From Candidatus Eiseniibacteriota bacterium (GTDB taxonomy: Bacteria > Eisenbacteria > RBG-16-71-46): a stretch of 11,423 bases of DNA. The DNA lies in NCBI GenBank assembly GCA_903921835.1, contig CAIXRL010000798.1, forward strand, positions 1 through 11,423. Reading direction: 5' to 3'. Below are positions 1-6,390 of the stretch, piece after piece (within the stretch, counting starts at the first letter, position 1; each line of letters starts with the position of its first letter). The notes below the pieces were generated by a model, which saw nothing but the letters and a program-made list of their open reading frames with translations, did no database searches and had not been told where the DNA came from. A program made the position numbers and the translations under genes.

Positions 1-48
1 CCTGAGGACTTCCTTGATCTCCAGCATCGTGACCTCGCGATAGCTCAT
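1..48 (-). CDS. IS21-family transposase (IstA-like), N-terminal 16 codons only
   Basis: On the minus strand an ATG at 48-46 opens a frame reading MSYREVTMLEIKEVLR, which runs off the left edge. From memory this matches the start of IstA-type transposases of the IS21 family, which begin with a short (M)xYREVxMxEIxEVLR segment leading into a DNA-binding helix-turn-helix. IstA is the DDE transposase that, with the AAA+ helper IstB, cuts and joins the element ends. A GGAGG ribosome-binding site lies 4 nt before the ATG (minus strand, 57-53). Only the first 16 codons are inside the window, so intactness cannot be judged. The family call is supported independently by the repeat-bearing end just upstream. 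Confidence 0.72.
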   Translation of the reverse strand, partial: MSYREVTMLEIKEVLR

Positions 49-87
49 GGACCCTCCTGGGGAGGAGTCCTAGCCGCTTGGTCACGC

Positions 88-184
88 GGGGGGGGGGAAT
101 GGTTCTGAAAATCTCAGCTCAGAGGGGGGGGAATGATTCTGCAAATCTGGCCCTGCGGGGGTCCCATCATTCTGAAAACTGACA
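88..184. repeat. Three spaced direct repeats in the IS end (transposase-binding type)
   Basis: Three copies of a motif close to AATGRTTCTGMAAATCT lie at 98-114, 132-148 and about 166-180. Their shared TTCTG cores start at 103, 137 and 170, so the spacing is 34 and 33 bp, about three helical turns. The first two copies are preceded by G-tracts (10 G at 88-97 and 8 G at 124-131), the third by 5 G. Regularly spaced repeats of the outermost sequence are typical IstA-binding sites at IS21-family ends. The outermost copy, at 166-184, forms the element terminus. Confidence 0.7.
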
Positions 185-377
185 GTCCGGGCTAGGGTCT
201 GCCTCGGAGCAGGCCTGCCGGCGCTGGAGCGGCGTGGGGGTGCGTCGTAGATTGTCGGTGGGGCGGGACGCGGGGAGGCTCACGGGCTCGCGAAAGGAGC
301 CCTGATCCGTGACTCGACGCCCTGTTCGTGGCCCGCGACCGCGGACGGCGCTCTTCCTGCCGCTGACGCACATCTTG

Positions 378-411
378 CGCTCTCGGCTGGCGGTTCATGA
401 ATCGTCCGGGC
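378..411 (-). repeat. Dispersed intergenic repeat, copy A
   Basis: Read on the minus strand this copy begins GCCCGGACGATTCATGAACC and continues GCCAGCCGAGAGCG. It matches the copies at 3953-3988 (minus) and 3792-3844 (plus). The outer GCCCGGA core is followed by an ATTCAtGA block and then a GC-rich segment. Copy A abuts a partial copy in the opposite orientation (414-436). The junction 399-426 is therefore palindromic: GAAT, 2 nt, TCCGGGC, cc, GCCCGGA, 2 nt, ATTC. Confidence 0.75.
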
Positions 412-413
412 CC

Positions 414-436
414 GCCCGGAGTATTCGCGACCTGGG
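414..436 (+). repeat. Dispersed intergenic repeat, partial inverted copy next to copy A
   Basis: Reads GCCCGGAGTATTCGCGACC, matching the start of the copy at 3792 (GCCCGGACGATTCACGAGCC) at 15 of 19 positions. It sits back to back with copy A, separated by 2 nt. Similarity fades after about 436, so this is either a degenerate end or the left end of a short decayed element. Confidence 0.5.
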
Positions 437-651
437 GGCGCATGATCCGGGATCGCGGGTCGTGCGCGGCGATCGTCGTTCCGGCCCGCCCGCTCGAGGC
501 CGCTCGCGCCGAGCGGGCACGGACACATTCCGCACTTGCCCGTCCGGCCGCGCTGGCGTTTCATGCCCCGGGCGTCCGGCCGCATCGCGCGGTCCATCGC
601 GACGGCGCCGCGCCCAGACGCGCGGGCATCTCGACAGGAGAGGAAACCCCC

Positions 652-1548
652 ATGGAGATCGGATTCGTCGGACTGGGCCGCATGGGCTTCAACATGACGC
701 TGCGCCTGCTGCAGGGCGGCCATAGGGTCGTCGCCTGGAACCGCAGCGCCGACAAGACGCAGGAGGCCGCGCGCCACGGCGCGGTTGCGGCCGCGAGCGT
801 GCCCGAGCTGGTGAAGGCTCTCGCGGGCCCGCGCGTCGTGTGGATCATGCTGCCCGCGGGCGGGCCGGTGGAGGACATGATCGATCAGCTCGTGCCCCTG
901 CTGGCGCAAGGCGATCTCGTCGTGGATGGCGGCAACTCGAACTACAAGGACGACCAGCGCCGCGCGAAGCGTCTCGCCGAGGCCGGGTTGCTGTATGCCG
1001 ACGCCGGCACCTCGGGCGGCATCTGGGGCCTGAAGAACGGTTACTGCATGATGGTGGGCGGCCCCGACGAGGCGATCGCGCGGCTCGAGCCGGGACTCGA
1101 CACGCTGGCTCCGCCGGAGGGCTGGCTGCACTGCGGCCCGGCCGGTTCCGGGCACTTCGCCAAGATGATTCACAACGGCATCGAGTACGGCATGATGCAG
1201 TCGTACGCTGAGGGCTTCGAGATCCTGCAGGGGAGCGAGTACTCGTACGACCTCGCGAAGCTCTCGCACCTGTGGAACCAGGGCAGCGTCGTGCGTTCGT
1301 GGCTGCTCGAGCTGGCCGAGCTGGCGTTCGCGAAGGATCCGCAACTCGAGGGCATCCGCGGCTGGGTCGAGGACTCGGGCGAGGGGCGCTGGACCGTGCT
1401 GGAGGCGATCGACCGGAACATCCCGGCGGAGGTGCTGACGCTGTCGCTCATGCGCCGCTTCCGCTCGCGGCAGCAGGACACGTTCACCGACCGCGTGCTG
1501 GCGGCGTTGCGCGCCGAGTTCGGCGGGCACGCGGTGAAGGACAAGTAG
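652..1548 (+). CDS. gnd: 6-phosphogluconate dehydrogenase, short (about 300-residue) form
   Basis: Oxidatively decarboxylates 6-phosphogluconate to ribulose-5-phosphate in the cytoplasm, producing NAD(P)H: the last oxidative step of the pentose phosphate pathway. The 298-residue protein has an N-terminal Rossmann fold with GLGRMG at residues 7-12, the substrate-loop region TSGGIWGLKNGYCMMVGG, and the catalytic helix GHFAKMIHNGIEYG with Lys171, Asn175 and Glu178. Lys171 and Glu178 have the same spacing as the catalytic Lys/Glu pair of the long enzymes. The length fits the short GndA/YqeC-type class, not the 470-residue class. Strand beta-2 ends in WNRS (residues 29-32); an NR pair there favours NADP+, while many short enzymes carry an acidic residue suited to NAD+. 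ATG 652 is preceded by AGGAGAGGA and starts exactly at the Rossmann strand; upstream in-frame extension has no protein character. First gene of an operon with zwf and pgl. Confidence 0.93.
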   Translation: MEIGFVGLGRMGFNMTLRLLQGGHRVVAWNRSADKTQEAARHGAVAAASVPELVKALAGPRVVWIMLPAGGPVEDMIDQLVPLLAQGDLVVDGGNSNYKDDQRRAKRLAEAGLLYADAGTSGGIWGLKNGYCMMVGGPDEAIARLEPGLDTLAPPEGWLHCGPAGSGHFAKMIHNGIEYGMMQSYAEGFEILQGSEYSYDLAKLSHLWNQGSVVRSWLLELAELAFAKDPQLEGIRGWVEDSGEGRWTVLEAIDRNIPAEVLTLSLMRRFRSRQQDTFTDRVLAALRAEFGGHAVKDK

Positions 1549-1549
1549 C

Positions 1550-3061
1550 GTGACCCTGCGCATCGACGTGCCCGGCGGGTTGCACGCCCCGCCACCTGCG
1601 CTCGAACCGCCGCCGTGCGTCGTGGTCGTGTTCGGCGCCACCGGTGACCTGACGCGCCGCAAGCTCGTGCCGGCGCTTTACAACCTGGCTTCGTGCGGCC
1701 ACCTGCCGCCGCACTTTGCGCTGCTCGGCTGCGCGCGGCGCCCCTGGAGCGCCGACGAGTTCCGCGCGCGGCTGCGCGAGGGCGTCTCCGAGTTTTCGCG
1801 CACCGGCATCCGCGACCCGGCCTGGGACGCGCTCGCACCGGCGCTCGATTTCGTCTCCGGCGACTTCGCCGATCCGGCCACGTATACCCTGCTGCGCGAA
1901 CGGCTCGCCGCGCTGGACGCCGCGCATGGCACCGCCGGCAACCGGCTCTTCTACCTCGCGGTGCCCCCCGACGAGTTCCGCGCGATCCTCACGGGGCTGC
2001 ACGCGGCGGGCCTCATCGTGCCGCCGGATGCTCCGGCCTTTTCCCGCGTCATCGTCGAGAAGCCGTTTGGCCGCAGCCTGGTGACCGCGCACGAACTGAA
2101 CACGCTCGTGGGCAGCGTGCTCGACGAATCGCAGACGTTCCGCATCGACCACTACCTCGGCAAGGAGACGGTGCAGAACATCATGGTGTTCCGGTTCGCG
2201 AACAGCATGTTCGAGCCGCTGTGGAACCGGAAGTACGTCGATCACGTGCAGATCACGGCGGCGGAGACCGTGGGCGTCGGCACGCGCGGGCGCTTCTACG
2301 AATCCACGGGCGTACTGCGCGACATCGTGCAGAACCACCTGCTCGAGGTGCTGACGCTCTGTGCGATGGAGCCGCCCAACAGCGGCCACGCGGACGATGT
2401 GCGCGGCGAGAAGCTGAAGGTCCTGCAGGCCCTGCGGCAGCCGTGGTCGGACACCGTGCCGCTCGACGTCGTGCTGGGCCAGTACGACGGCTACCGCGCC
2501 GAACCCGACGTGGCGGTGGATTCGCGCACTCCCACCTTCGCGGCGATGCGCGTGTTCGTGGACAACTGGCGCTGGCAGGGTGTGCCGTTCTACCTGCGCG
2601 CGGGCAAGCGCATGAAGAAGCGCGTCACCGAGGTGTCGTTCCACATGCAGCCGATCCCGCTTTCGCTCTTCGGCGACGGCAACCTGTGCGAGCACGTCGA
2701 GCCCAACGTGCTCACGCTGCGCATCCAGCCTGAGGAGGGCATCCAGCTGTCGTTCTCCTCGAAGCTCCCGGGACACGACTTCACGGTCGCGCCCGTGGTG
2801 ATGGATATGAAGTACGTGGAGTCCTTCGGCGGGGAGCCGCCGGAGGCGTACGAGCGGTTGCTGCTGGACGCGATGCGCGGCGACGCGACGCTGTTCTCGA
2901 GGCGCGATGCGGTCGAGACGTCGTGGAGCTGGATCCAGCCCATCCTGGACTACTGCGAGGCGAATCCGGCCGCGCTTCCGACCTACGGCGCCGACTCGTG
3001 GGGACCCGCCGCGGCCGACCGGCTCGTGCAGCACGACCGCCGGCAGTGGCGCAACCCGTGA
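1550..3061 (+). CDS. zwf: Glucose-6-phosphate 1-dehydrogenase
   Basis: Oxidises glucose-6-phosphate to 6-phosphogluconolactone with reduction of NAD(P)+: the entry step of the oxidative pentose phosphate pathway, in the cytoplasm. The 503-residue length is normal for the family. The coenzyme-binding loop GATGDLTRRKLVPALYNL begins at residue 29, the EKPFG element is at 170-174, and the active-site signature RIDHYLGKE is at 198-206, with His201 and Lys205 in the expected places. The C-terminal half carries family features such as VPFYLRAGKRMKKR and the PNVLTLRIQPEEGI region. It starts at GTG 1550, one base after the gnd stop; an AAGGA ribosome-binding site at 1537-1541 lies inside the end of gnd. 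The spacing implies co-transcription and probably translational coupling with gnd. Confidence 0.96.
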   Translation: MTLRIDVPGGLHAPPPALEPPPCVVVVFGATGDLTRRKLVPALYNLASCGHLPPHFALLGCARRPWSADEFRARLREGVSEFSRTGIRDPAWDALAPALDFVSGDFADPATYTLLRERLAALDAAHGTAGNRLFYLAVPPDEFRAILTGLHAAGLIVPPDAPAFSRVIVEKPFGRSLVTAHELNTLVGSVLDESQTFRIDHYLGKETVQNIMVFRFANSMFEPLWNRKYVDHVQITAAETVGVGTRGRFYESTGVLRDIVQNHLLEVLTLCAMEPPNSGHADDVRGEKLKVLQALRQPWSDTVPLDVVLGQYDGYRAEPDVAVDSRTPTFAAMRVFVDNWRWQGVPFYLRAGKRMKKRVTEVSFHMQPIPLSLFGDGNLCEHVEPNVLTLRIQPEEGIQLSFSSKLPGHDFTVAPVVMDMKYVESFGGEPPEAYERLLLDAMRGDATLFSRRDAVETSWSWIQPILDYCEANPAALPTYGADSWGPAAADRLVQHDRRQWRNP

Positions 3062-3771
3062 GCGGTGCATTGCGCGTCATGGCCGACACCGGCGGGATCG
3101 CCGTCGCGGCGGCGCAGGTCGTCGCGGCCCACGCCGCGCGCGCGCTGGCCGCCCGCGGCGCGTTCCGCTTAGCGGTTCCCGGCGGACGCTCGCCCCGGGG
3201 CATGCTCGCCGCGCTCGCCGCGCCGCCCCATCGCGACGAGCTGGACTGGTCGCGCGTGACGGTGCTGTTCGCGGACGAGCGCGCGCTGCCGCCGGGTGAT
3301 CCCGAGAGCAACTACCGGCTGGTGCGCGAGACGCTGCTCGAGCCGCTCGGAGAGCGCGCACCCGGCGTCGTGCGCATGGCGGCGGACGGGGCGGACCTCG
3401 AGAGCGCGGCGCGCGAGTACGAGGCCGGGCTGGTCGAACCGCTCGACCTGCTCGTACTCGGGGTCGGCGAGGACGGCCATGTCGCGTCGCTGTTCCCGGG
3501 TTCGCCGCTCCTCGCCGAACGCGTACGCCGCGTCGCGGTCGTGATGGACAGTCCCAGGCCGCCCGCGCGCCGGCTCACGCTCACGCCACGCGCAATTGGC
3601 GAGGCGCGCGCGCTGCTCGTGCTGGCCGGCGGCGCGGGCAAGGCGGACGCCGTCGCCTCCGCGCTCGCACCGGGCGCGGATCCGCGGCGCGTTCCCGCGG
3701 CGCTCGCACGGGCGGGGGAGTGGCTGGTGGATCGCGAGGCCGCGGCGGGGTTGAACCCGGAGGAGTGGTGA
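3058..3771 (+). CDS. pgl: 6-phosphogluconolactonase
   Basis: Hydrolyses 6-phosphogluconolactone to 6-phosphogluconate, the step between Zwf and Gnd. The 237-residue protein is of the DevB/NagB-like sugar-phosphate-binding class. Visible motifs are AVPGGRSPRG near the N-terminus, the LFADERALPPGDPESNYRLV block and the catalytic-site signature LGVGEDGHVASLFPGSPLL. The chosen GTG at 3058 overlaps the zwf stop in GTGA, a common arrangement for translational coupling. An in-frame ATG at 3079 (MADTGG) would give a protein 7 residues shorter, and neither start has a strong ribosome-binding site. It completes a gnd-zwf-pgl operon covering all three oxidative-branch reactions. Confidence 0.93.
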   Translation: MSGALRVMADTGGIAVAAAQVVAAHAARALAARGAFRLAVPGGRSPRGMLAALAAPPHRDELDWSRVTVLFADERALPPGDPESNYRLVRETLLEPLGERAPGVVRMAADGADLESAAREYEAGLVEPLDLLVLGVGEDGHVASLFPGSPLLAERVRRVAVVMDSPRPPARRLTLTPRAIGEARALLVLAGGAGKADAVASALAPGADPRRVPAALARAGEWLVDREAAAGLNPEEW

Positions 3772-3791
3772 AACGCAGGCCGGGAGCACGG

Positions 3792-3844
3792 GCCCGGACG
3801 ATTCACGAGCCCGCCGCCTGCGAGCGCGATCTGCGTGTCATCCG
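3792..3844 (+). repeat. Dispersed intergenic repeat, copy C (longest copy)
   Basis: This copy lies 20 nt after the pgl stop. Its outer part matches copies A and B. Its inner part (3808-3844, starting AGCCCGCCGCCTGCGAGCGC) is nearly identical to copy D at 8050-8086 on the minus strand: 36 of 37 positions, with one substitution. That level of identity outside coding sequence, 4.2 kb away, is not expected by chance. Confidence 0.8.
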
Positions 3845-3845
3845 G

Positions 3846-3862
3846 ACCCACCTTCGGTGGGT
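3846..3862 (+). terminator. Possible hairpin terminator after pgl
   Basis: ACCCACC-TTC-GGTGGGT forms a perfect 7-bp stem with a 3-nt loop, 74 nt after the pgl stop and just inside copy C of the repeat. No T-run follows, so an intrinsic terminator is uncertain; it may simply be part of the repeat element's secondary structure. Confidence 0.35.
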
Positions 3863-3952
3863 ACCCCGAAGCTCGACCGGCCGCTGTCCTCATCGTGTGG
3901 ACAACGAGGTTCCGGCGCGGCCGGCAGATCTTCTTGCGGCGGAGGCGCCTCT

Positions 3953-3988
3953 CGCACTCTCGGCTGGCGGTTCATGAATGATCCGGGC
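3953..3988 (-). repeat. Dispersed intergenic repeat, copy B
   Basis: The plus strand reads CTCTCGGCTGGCGGTTCATG (from 3957) then AATGATCCGGGC; the first 20 bases and the following AAT are identical to copy A at 381-402. The flanking TCCGGGCTAG (3982-3991) also occurs at 186-195, directly outside the IS end. This copy lies 144 bp before the chosen start of the patatin gene. Confidence 0.75.
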
Positions 3989-4131
3989 TAGTGTTCATTG
4001 CGGTATGGATAGCGATGCAGCGCGTCATCGCTCGACACCATTCCGGTCACGCTCACGGTTCGTACCCACGTGCGACCCCTTCGTGCAGGTGTGCGCGTGG
4101 CCGAACGCTACTTTGGGATGCTTACCCAACT

Positions 4132-6390
4132 GTGAACGAACTTGCATCGCGCCGATACGCCGTGCGCGTGCTCTGCACACTGCTGGTGCTCACCTCGTGG
4201 ACCGCTGCCGCTCGTGCGGCGGACTGGCCGGTGCCGGGCGCGCGACCGAAGATCGGGCTCGTCCTGAGCGGTGGCGGGGCGCGTGGCGCCGCGCACATCG
4301 GTGTGCTCAAGGTGCTCGAGGCGCATCGCATCCCCATCGACTACATCGCCGCAACGAGCATGGGAGCGCTTGTGGGCGGGCTCTACGCCTCCGGCATGAC
4401 GCCCGCGCAGCTCGACAGCGTGATCGTCACCACCGATTGGATGGAGACGCTCGCCGACAACATCCCGCGCGGCGATCGCTCGTTCCGGCGCAAGCGCGAC
4501 GACGACCTCTGGCTCGTGAAGCACAAGCCGGGCCTGCGCGGCGGCCAGCTCCTGTTCCCGCCGGGCCTCCTCGACGCCCACCGCGTCGACCTGCTGCTCA
4601 AGCGGCTCTCGCTGTGCGTCACGACGGTGCGCGACTTTGATCGGCTCAGCATTCCCTATCGCGCCGTGGCGGCCGACATCGTGACCGGTGACCGGGTCGT
4701 GCTCGATCACGGCGACCTCGCGCTGGCGATGCGTGCGAGCATGGCGATCCCGGCTGCGTTCGCACCGCGCGAGATCGACGGCCGCCTGCTCGTGGACGGC
4801 GGCATTGTCGACAACCTGCCAATCGATCTCGTGCGGCAAATGGGCGCCGACATCGTGATCGCCGTGGACATCGGCACACCTCCGTCGGGACGCGAGCACC
4901 TGTACTCGGTCCCGGCGATCGCCGCCCAGCTCACCACGATCGCCGGCGACCGCAACCGCAACCGCCAGGTCGCGACGCTCGGTCCGCACGACATCCTGAT
5001 GCTGCCGGACCTGGGCACGATCACGACGGCGTCGTTTGGCCGCGCGGCCGAGGCGATCCCGATCGGCGAGCGCTCGGCTGACTCCGCGCTCACCCGACTC
5101 GCGCCGCTCGCGCTCTCGCCGGCGGACTACGAGGCCTATCAGGCCGCCCGCGCCGCTCGCGCGGCCGCGCGCGGAATTCCGCGGATCGACTCGGTGCGCA
5201 TCGTCAATCGGTCGCGCGTCGCCGACGGCGTGATCGCCAACCGGGTGCCGACGACGACCGGCGTGCCGCTCGACTGGGCCCGCATGGAGGCGGGCCTGGA
5301 CCGGATCTACGGGCTCGAACTGTTCGAGTCCGTCTACTACGACGTCGTGCCCACGCCGTCGGGCAACACGCTGTGCGTCACGGTGCGCGAGCGCGCGTGG
5401 GGCCCTGACTACGTTCAGGCCGGCGTGAGCGTGCTCGAGGACTTCGAGCACCCGAACTTCAACGTCGCGCTCGCCTACAGCCGAACCGCGGTCGATCGGC
5501 TGAACGGCGAGTGGCGGACCGGCGTGCAGATCGGACAGGAGCCGGCGGGCTGGACCGAACTCTTCCAGCCGCTCGATCACGGGCTCAAGACGTTCGTCGA
5601 CGTCCAGCCGCTGGCGGGCGAGCGCAACGTCAACGTCTTCGACGCGACGGGTCACAAGGTGGCGGAGCTGGTCATGCGGCGCTACGGGGCGACGCTCGCC
5701 GCGGGGCGCGAGTTCGGCACGTGGAGCGAGCTGCGGGCCGGTGTCCTGCGCGAGGGCGGAAGAACCGACGTCACGCTCGGGGAGCCCGCGCTGCCCCTGG
5801 GCCGCTACGACACCGGCGAAGCGTTCGGGCAGTTCTGGATCGACAAGCTCGACGAGCTGCCGTTCCCGCACCGCGGCGCCAGCTTGCGGGCGCGTTACGC
5901 GGCCGGCCTGACGGACCTCGGCTCGGGATCGCGGTACGAGCAGTGGGACGTCGAGGCGACCGCGGCCGCCACGCGAGGCGAGCTGACGGGCAGCATCGGC
6001 GGACTGTTCGGCACCACGTTGCACAGCAACGCCCCGCTCGAGCGCATGTTCTGCCTCGGCGGGCTGGGCCAGCTCTCCGGTCTCCAGCAGGACGAGCGCT
6101 TCGGACAGCATGCGCTGCTGCTGCGCGGCATGGCGTACGCGCGGCTTGGGGACTTCCCGCTCGCACCCGTTTACGCCGGCTGCTCGGTCGAGTACGGCGA
6201 CGTGTTCCAGGAGCGCCCGGCAATTGGTTTGGCCGACGCCACCGCGGCCGGCAGCGTGTTCTTCGGGCTCGAGACGCTGTTCGGGCCGCTGTGCGTGGCG
6301 TTCGGCCGTGCCGACGGCGGGCGCAACAACTGCTACTTCACGCTCGGCCAGCCGCTCGGGGGCCACAGACCGGGGTTCCGCGTTCACTGA
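4132..6390 (+). CDS. Patatin-like phospholipase fused to a POTRA and outer-membrane barrel (type Vd/PlpD-like)
   Basis: This is predicted to be an exported serine lipase anchored in, or passed through, the outer membrane by its own C-terminal barrel. A signal peptide (hydrophobic VLCTLLVLTSW, then AAARAA) precedes the catalytic domain. The oxyanion motif GGGARG is at residues 47-52, the nucleophile Ser76 in ATSMG, and the catalytic Asp222 in LVDGG. A POTRA-like domain follows from about 350 to 425 (IPRIDSVRIVN...), then about 320 residues of alternating barrel-type strands similar in style to BamA/D15 surface antigens. This order is that of PlpD/FplA autotransporters, and 752 residues fits. 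An oddity is that the elbow is A-x-S-x-G instead of the usual G-x-S-x-G. GTG 4132 was chosen because the signal peptide follows directly; in-frame GTG 3991 and ATG 4015 would put an unlikely 39-47 residues before it. No partner gene is adjacent. Confidence 0.85.
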   Translation: MNELASRRYAVRVLCTLLVLTSWTAAARAADWPVPGARPKIGLVLSGGGARGAAHIGVLKVLEAHRIPIDYIAATSMGALVGGLYASGMTPAQLDSVIVTTDWMETLADNIPRGDRSFRRKRDDDLWLVKHKPGLRGGQLLFPPGLLDAHRVDLLLKRLSLCVTTVRDFDRLSIPYRAVAADIVTGDRVVLDHGDLALAMRASMAIPAAFAPREIDGRLLVDGGIVDNLPIDLVRQMGADIVIAVDIGTPPSGREHLYSVPAIAAQLTTIAGDRNRNRQVATLGPHDILMLPDLGTITTASFGRAAEAIPIGERSADSALTRLAPLALSPADYEAYQAARAARAAARGIPRIDSVRIVNRSRVADGVIANRVPTTTGVPLDWARMEAGLDRIYGLELFESVYYDVVPTPSGNTLCVTVRERAWGPDYVQAGVSVLEDFEHPNFNVALAYSRTAVDRLNGEWRTGVQIGQEPAGWTELFQPLDHGLKTFVDVQPLAGERNVNVFDATGHKVAELVMRRYGATLAAGREFGTWSELRAGVLREGGRTDVTLGEPALPLGRYDTGEAFGQFWIDKLDELPFPHRGASLRARYAAGLTDLGSGSRYEQWDVEATAAATRGELTGSIGGLFGTTLHSNAPLERMFCLGGLGQLSGLQQDERFGQHALLLRGMAYARLGDFPLAPVYAGCSVEYGDVFQERPAIGLADATAAGSVFFGLETLFGPLCVAFGRADGGRNNCYFTLGQPLGGHRPGFRVH

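Larger units (their letters stand above)
1..184 (-). mobile_element. Terminal part of an IS21-like insertion sequence
   Basis: The element appears to end near position 184. Read on the minus strand from there it starts TGTCAGTTTTCAGAATGATG, and the start of an istA-type gene follows about 135 nt inside. The 5'-TG...CA-3' termini and several internal copies of the terminal sequence are characteristic of IS21-family elements. Immediately outside the end, 186-195 reads TCCGGGCTAG, identical to the end of a dispersed repeat at 3982-3991. This suggests the element inserted into a copy of that repeat. The other end and the target duplication lie outside the window. Confidence 0.65.
185..651. other. 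467-bp gene-free stretch between the IS end and gnd
   Basis: I see no convincing gene here. Open frames exist on both strands, but they are what high GC produces and none shows a recognisable protein. The stretch holds the outer remnant of a repeat cut by the IS (186-195), a clear repeat copy at 378-411, an oppositely oriented partial copy at 414-436 and a weaker candidate copy at about 551-578. A ribosome-binding site for gnd lies at 636-644 (AGGAGAGGA, ending 7 nt before the ATG). I could not identify a convincing promoter for the gnd operon; one probably lies between about 440 and 630. Confidence 0.6.
3792..3988. repeat. MITE-like inverted-repeat element between pgl and the patatin gene
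   Basis: This 197-bp block starts with repeat copy C (plus, 3792-3844: GCCCGGACGATTCACGAGCC...) and ends with copy B (minus, 3988-3953: GCCCGGATCATTCATGAACC...). The outermost 20 bp match at 16 of 20 positions, and similarity continues inward with small gaps (the CCGCC and GCCxGAG blocks). As single-stranded DNA or RNA the whole block could fold into a long imperfect hairpin. No open frame in it looks like a protein. The structure fits a miniature inverted-repeat element or a paired REP-type unit. No flanking direct duplication is obvious, so mobility is inferred only from the repeat being dispersed. Confidence 0.5.

Noticed and set aside
444..454. GATCC-G-GGATC palindrome upstream of gnd as an operator
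   Set aside because: An 11-bp palindrome is short for a GC-rich region and has no second copy or promoter next to it.
397..651. N-terminal extension of gnd
   Set aside because: The frame is open upstream to 397, but the Rossmann strand starts right after ATG 652, which has a ribosome-binding site, and the upstream stretch contains repeat sequence.
3792..3988. Integron attC sites
   Set aside because: The repeats lack the RYYYAAC and GTTRRRY core sites, and no integrase or cassette-like gene layout is seen.
3991..4131. Longer start (GTG 3991 or ATG 4015) for the patatin gene
   Set aside because: These starts put 39-47 arginine/histidine-rich residues before the signal peptide, and GTG 3991 begins at the edge of the repeat. 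GTG 4132 places the signal peptide correctly.
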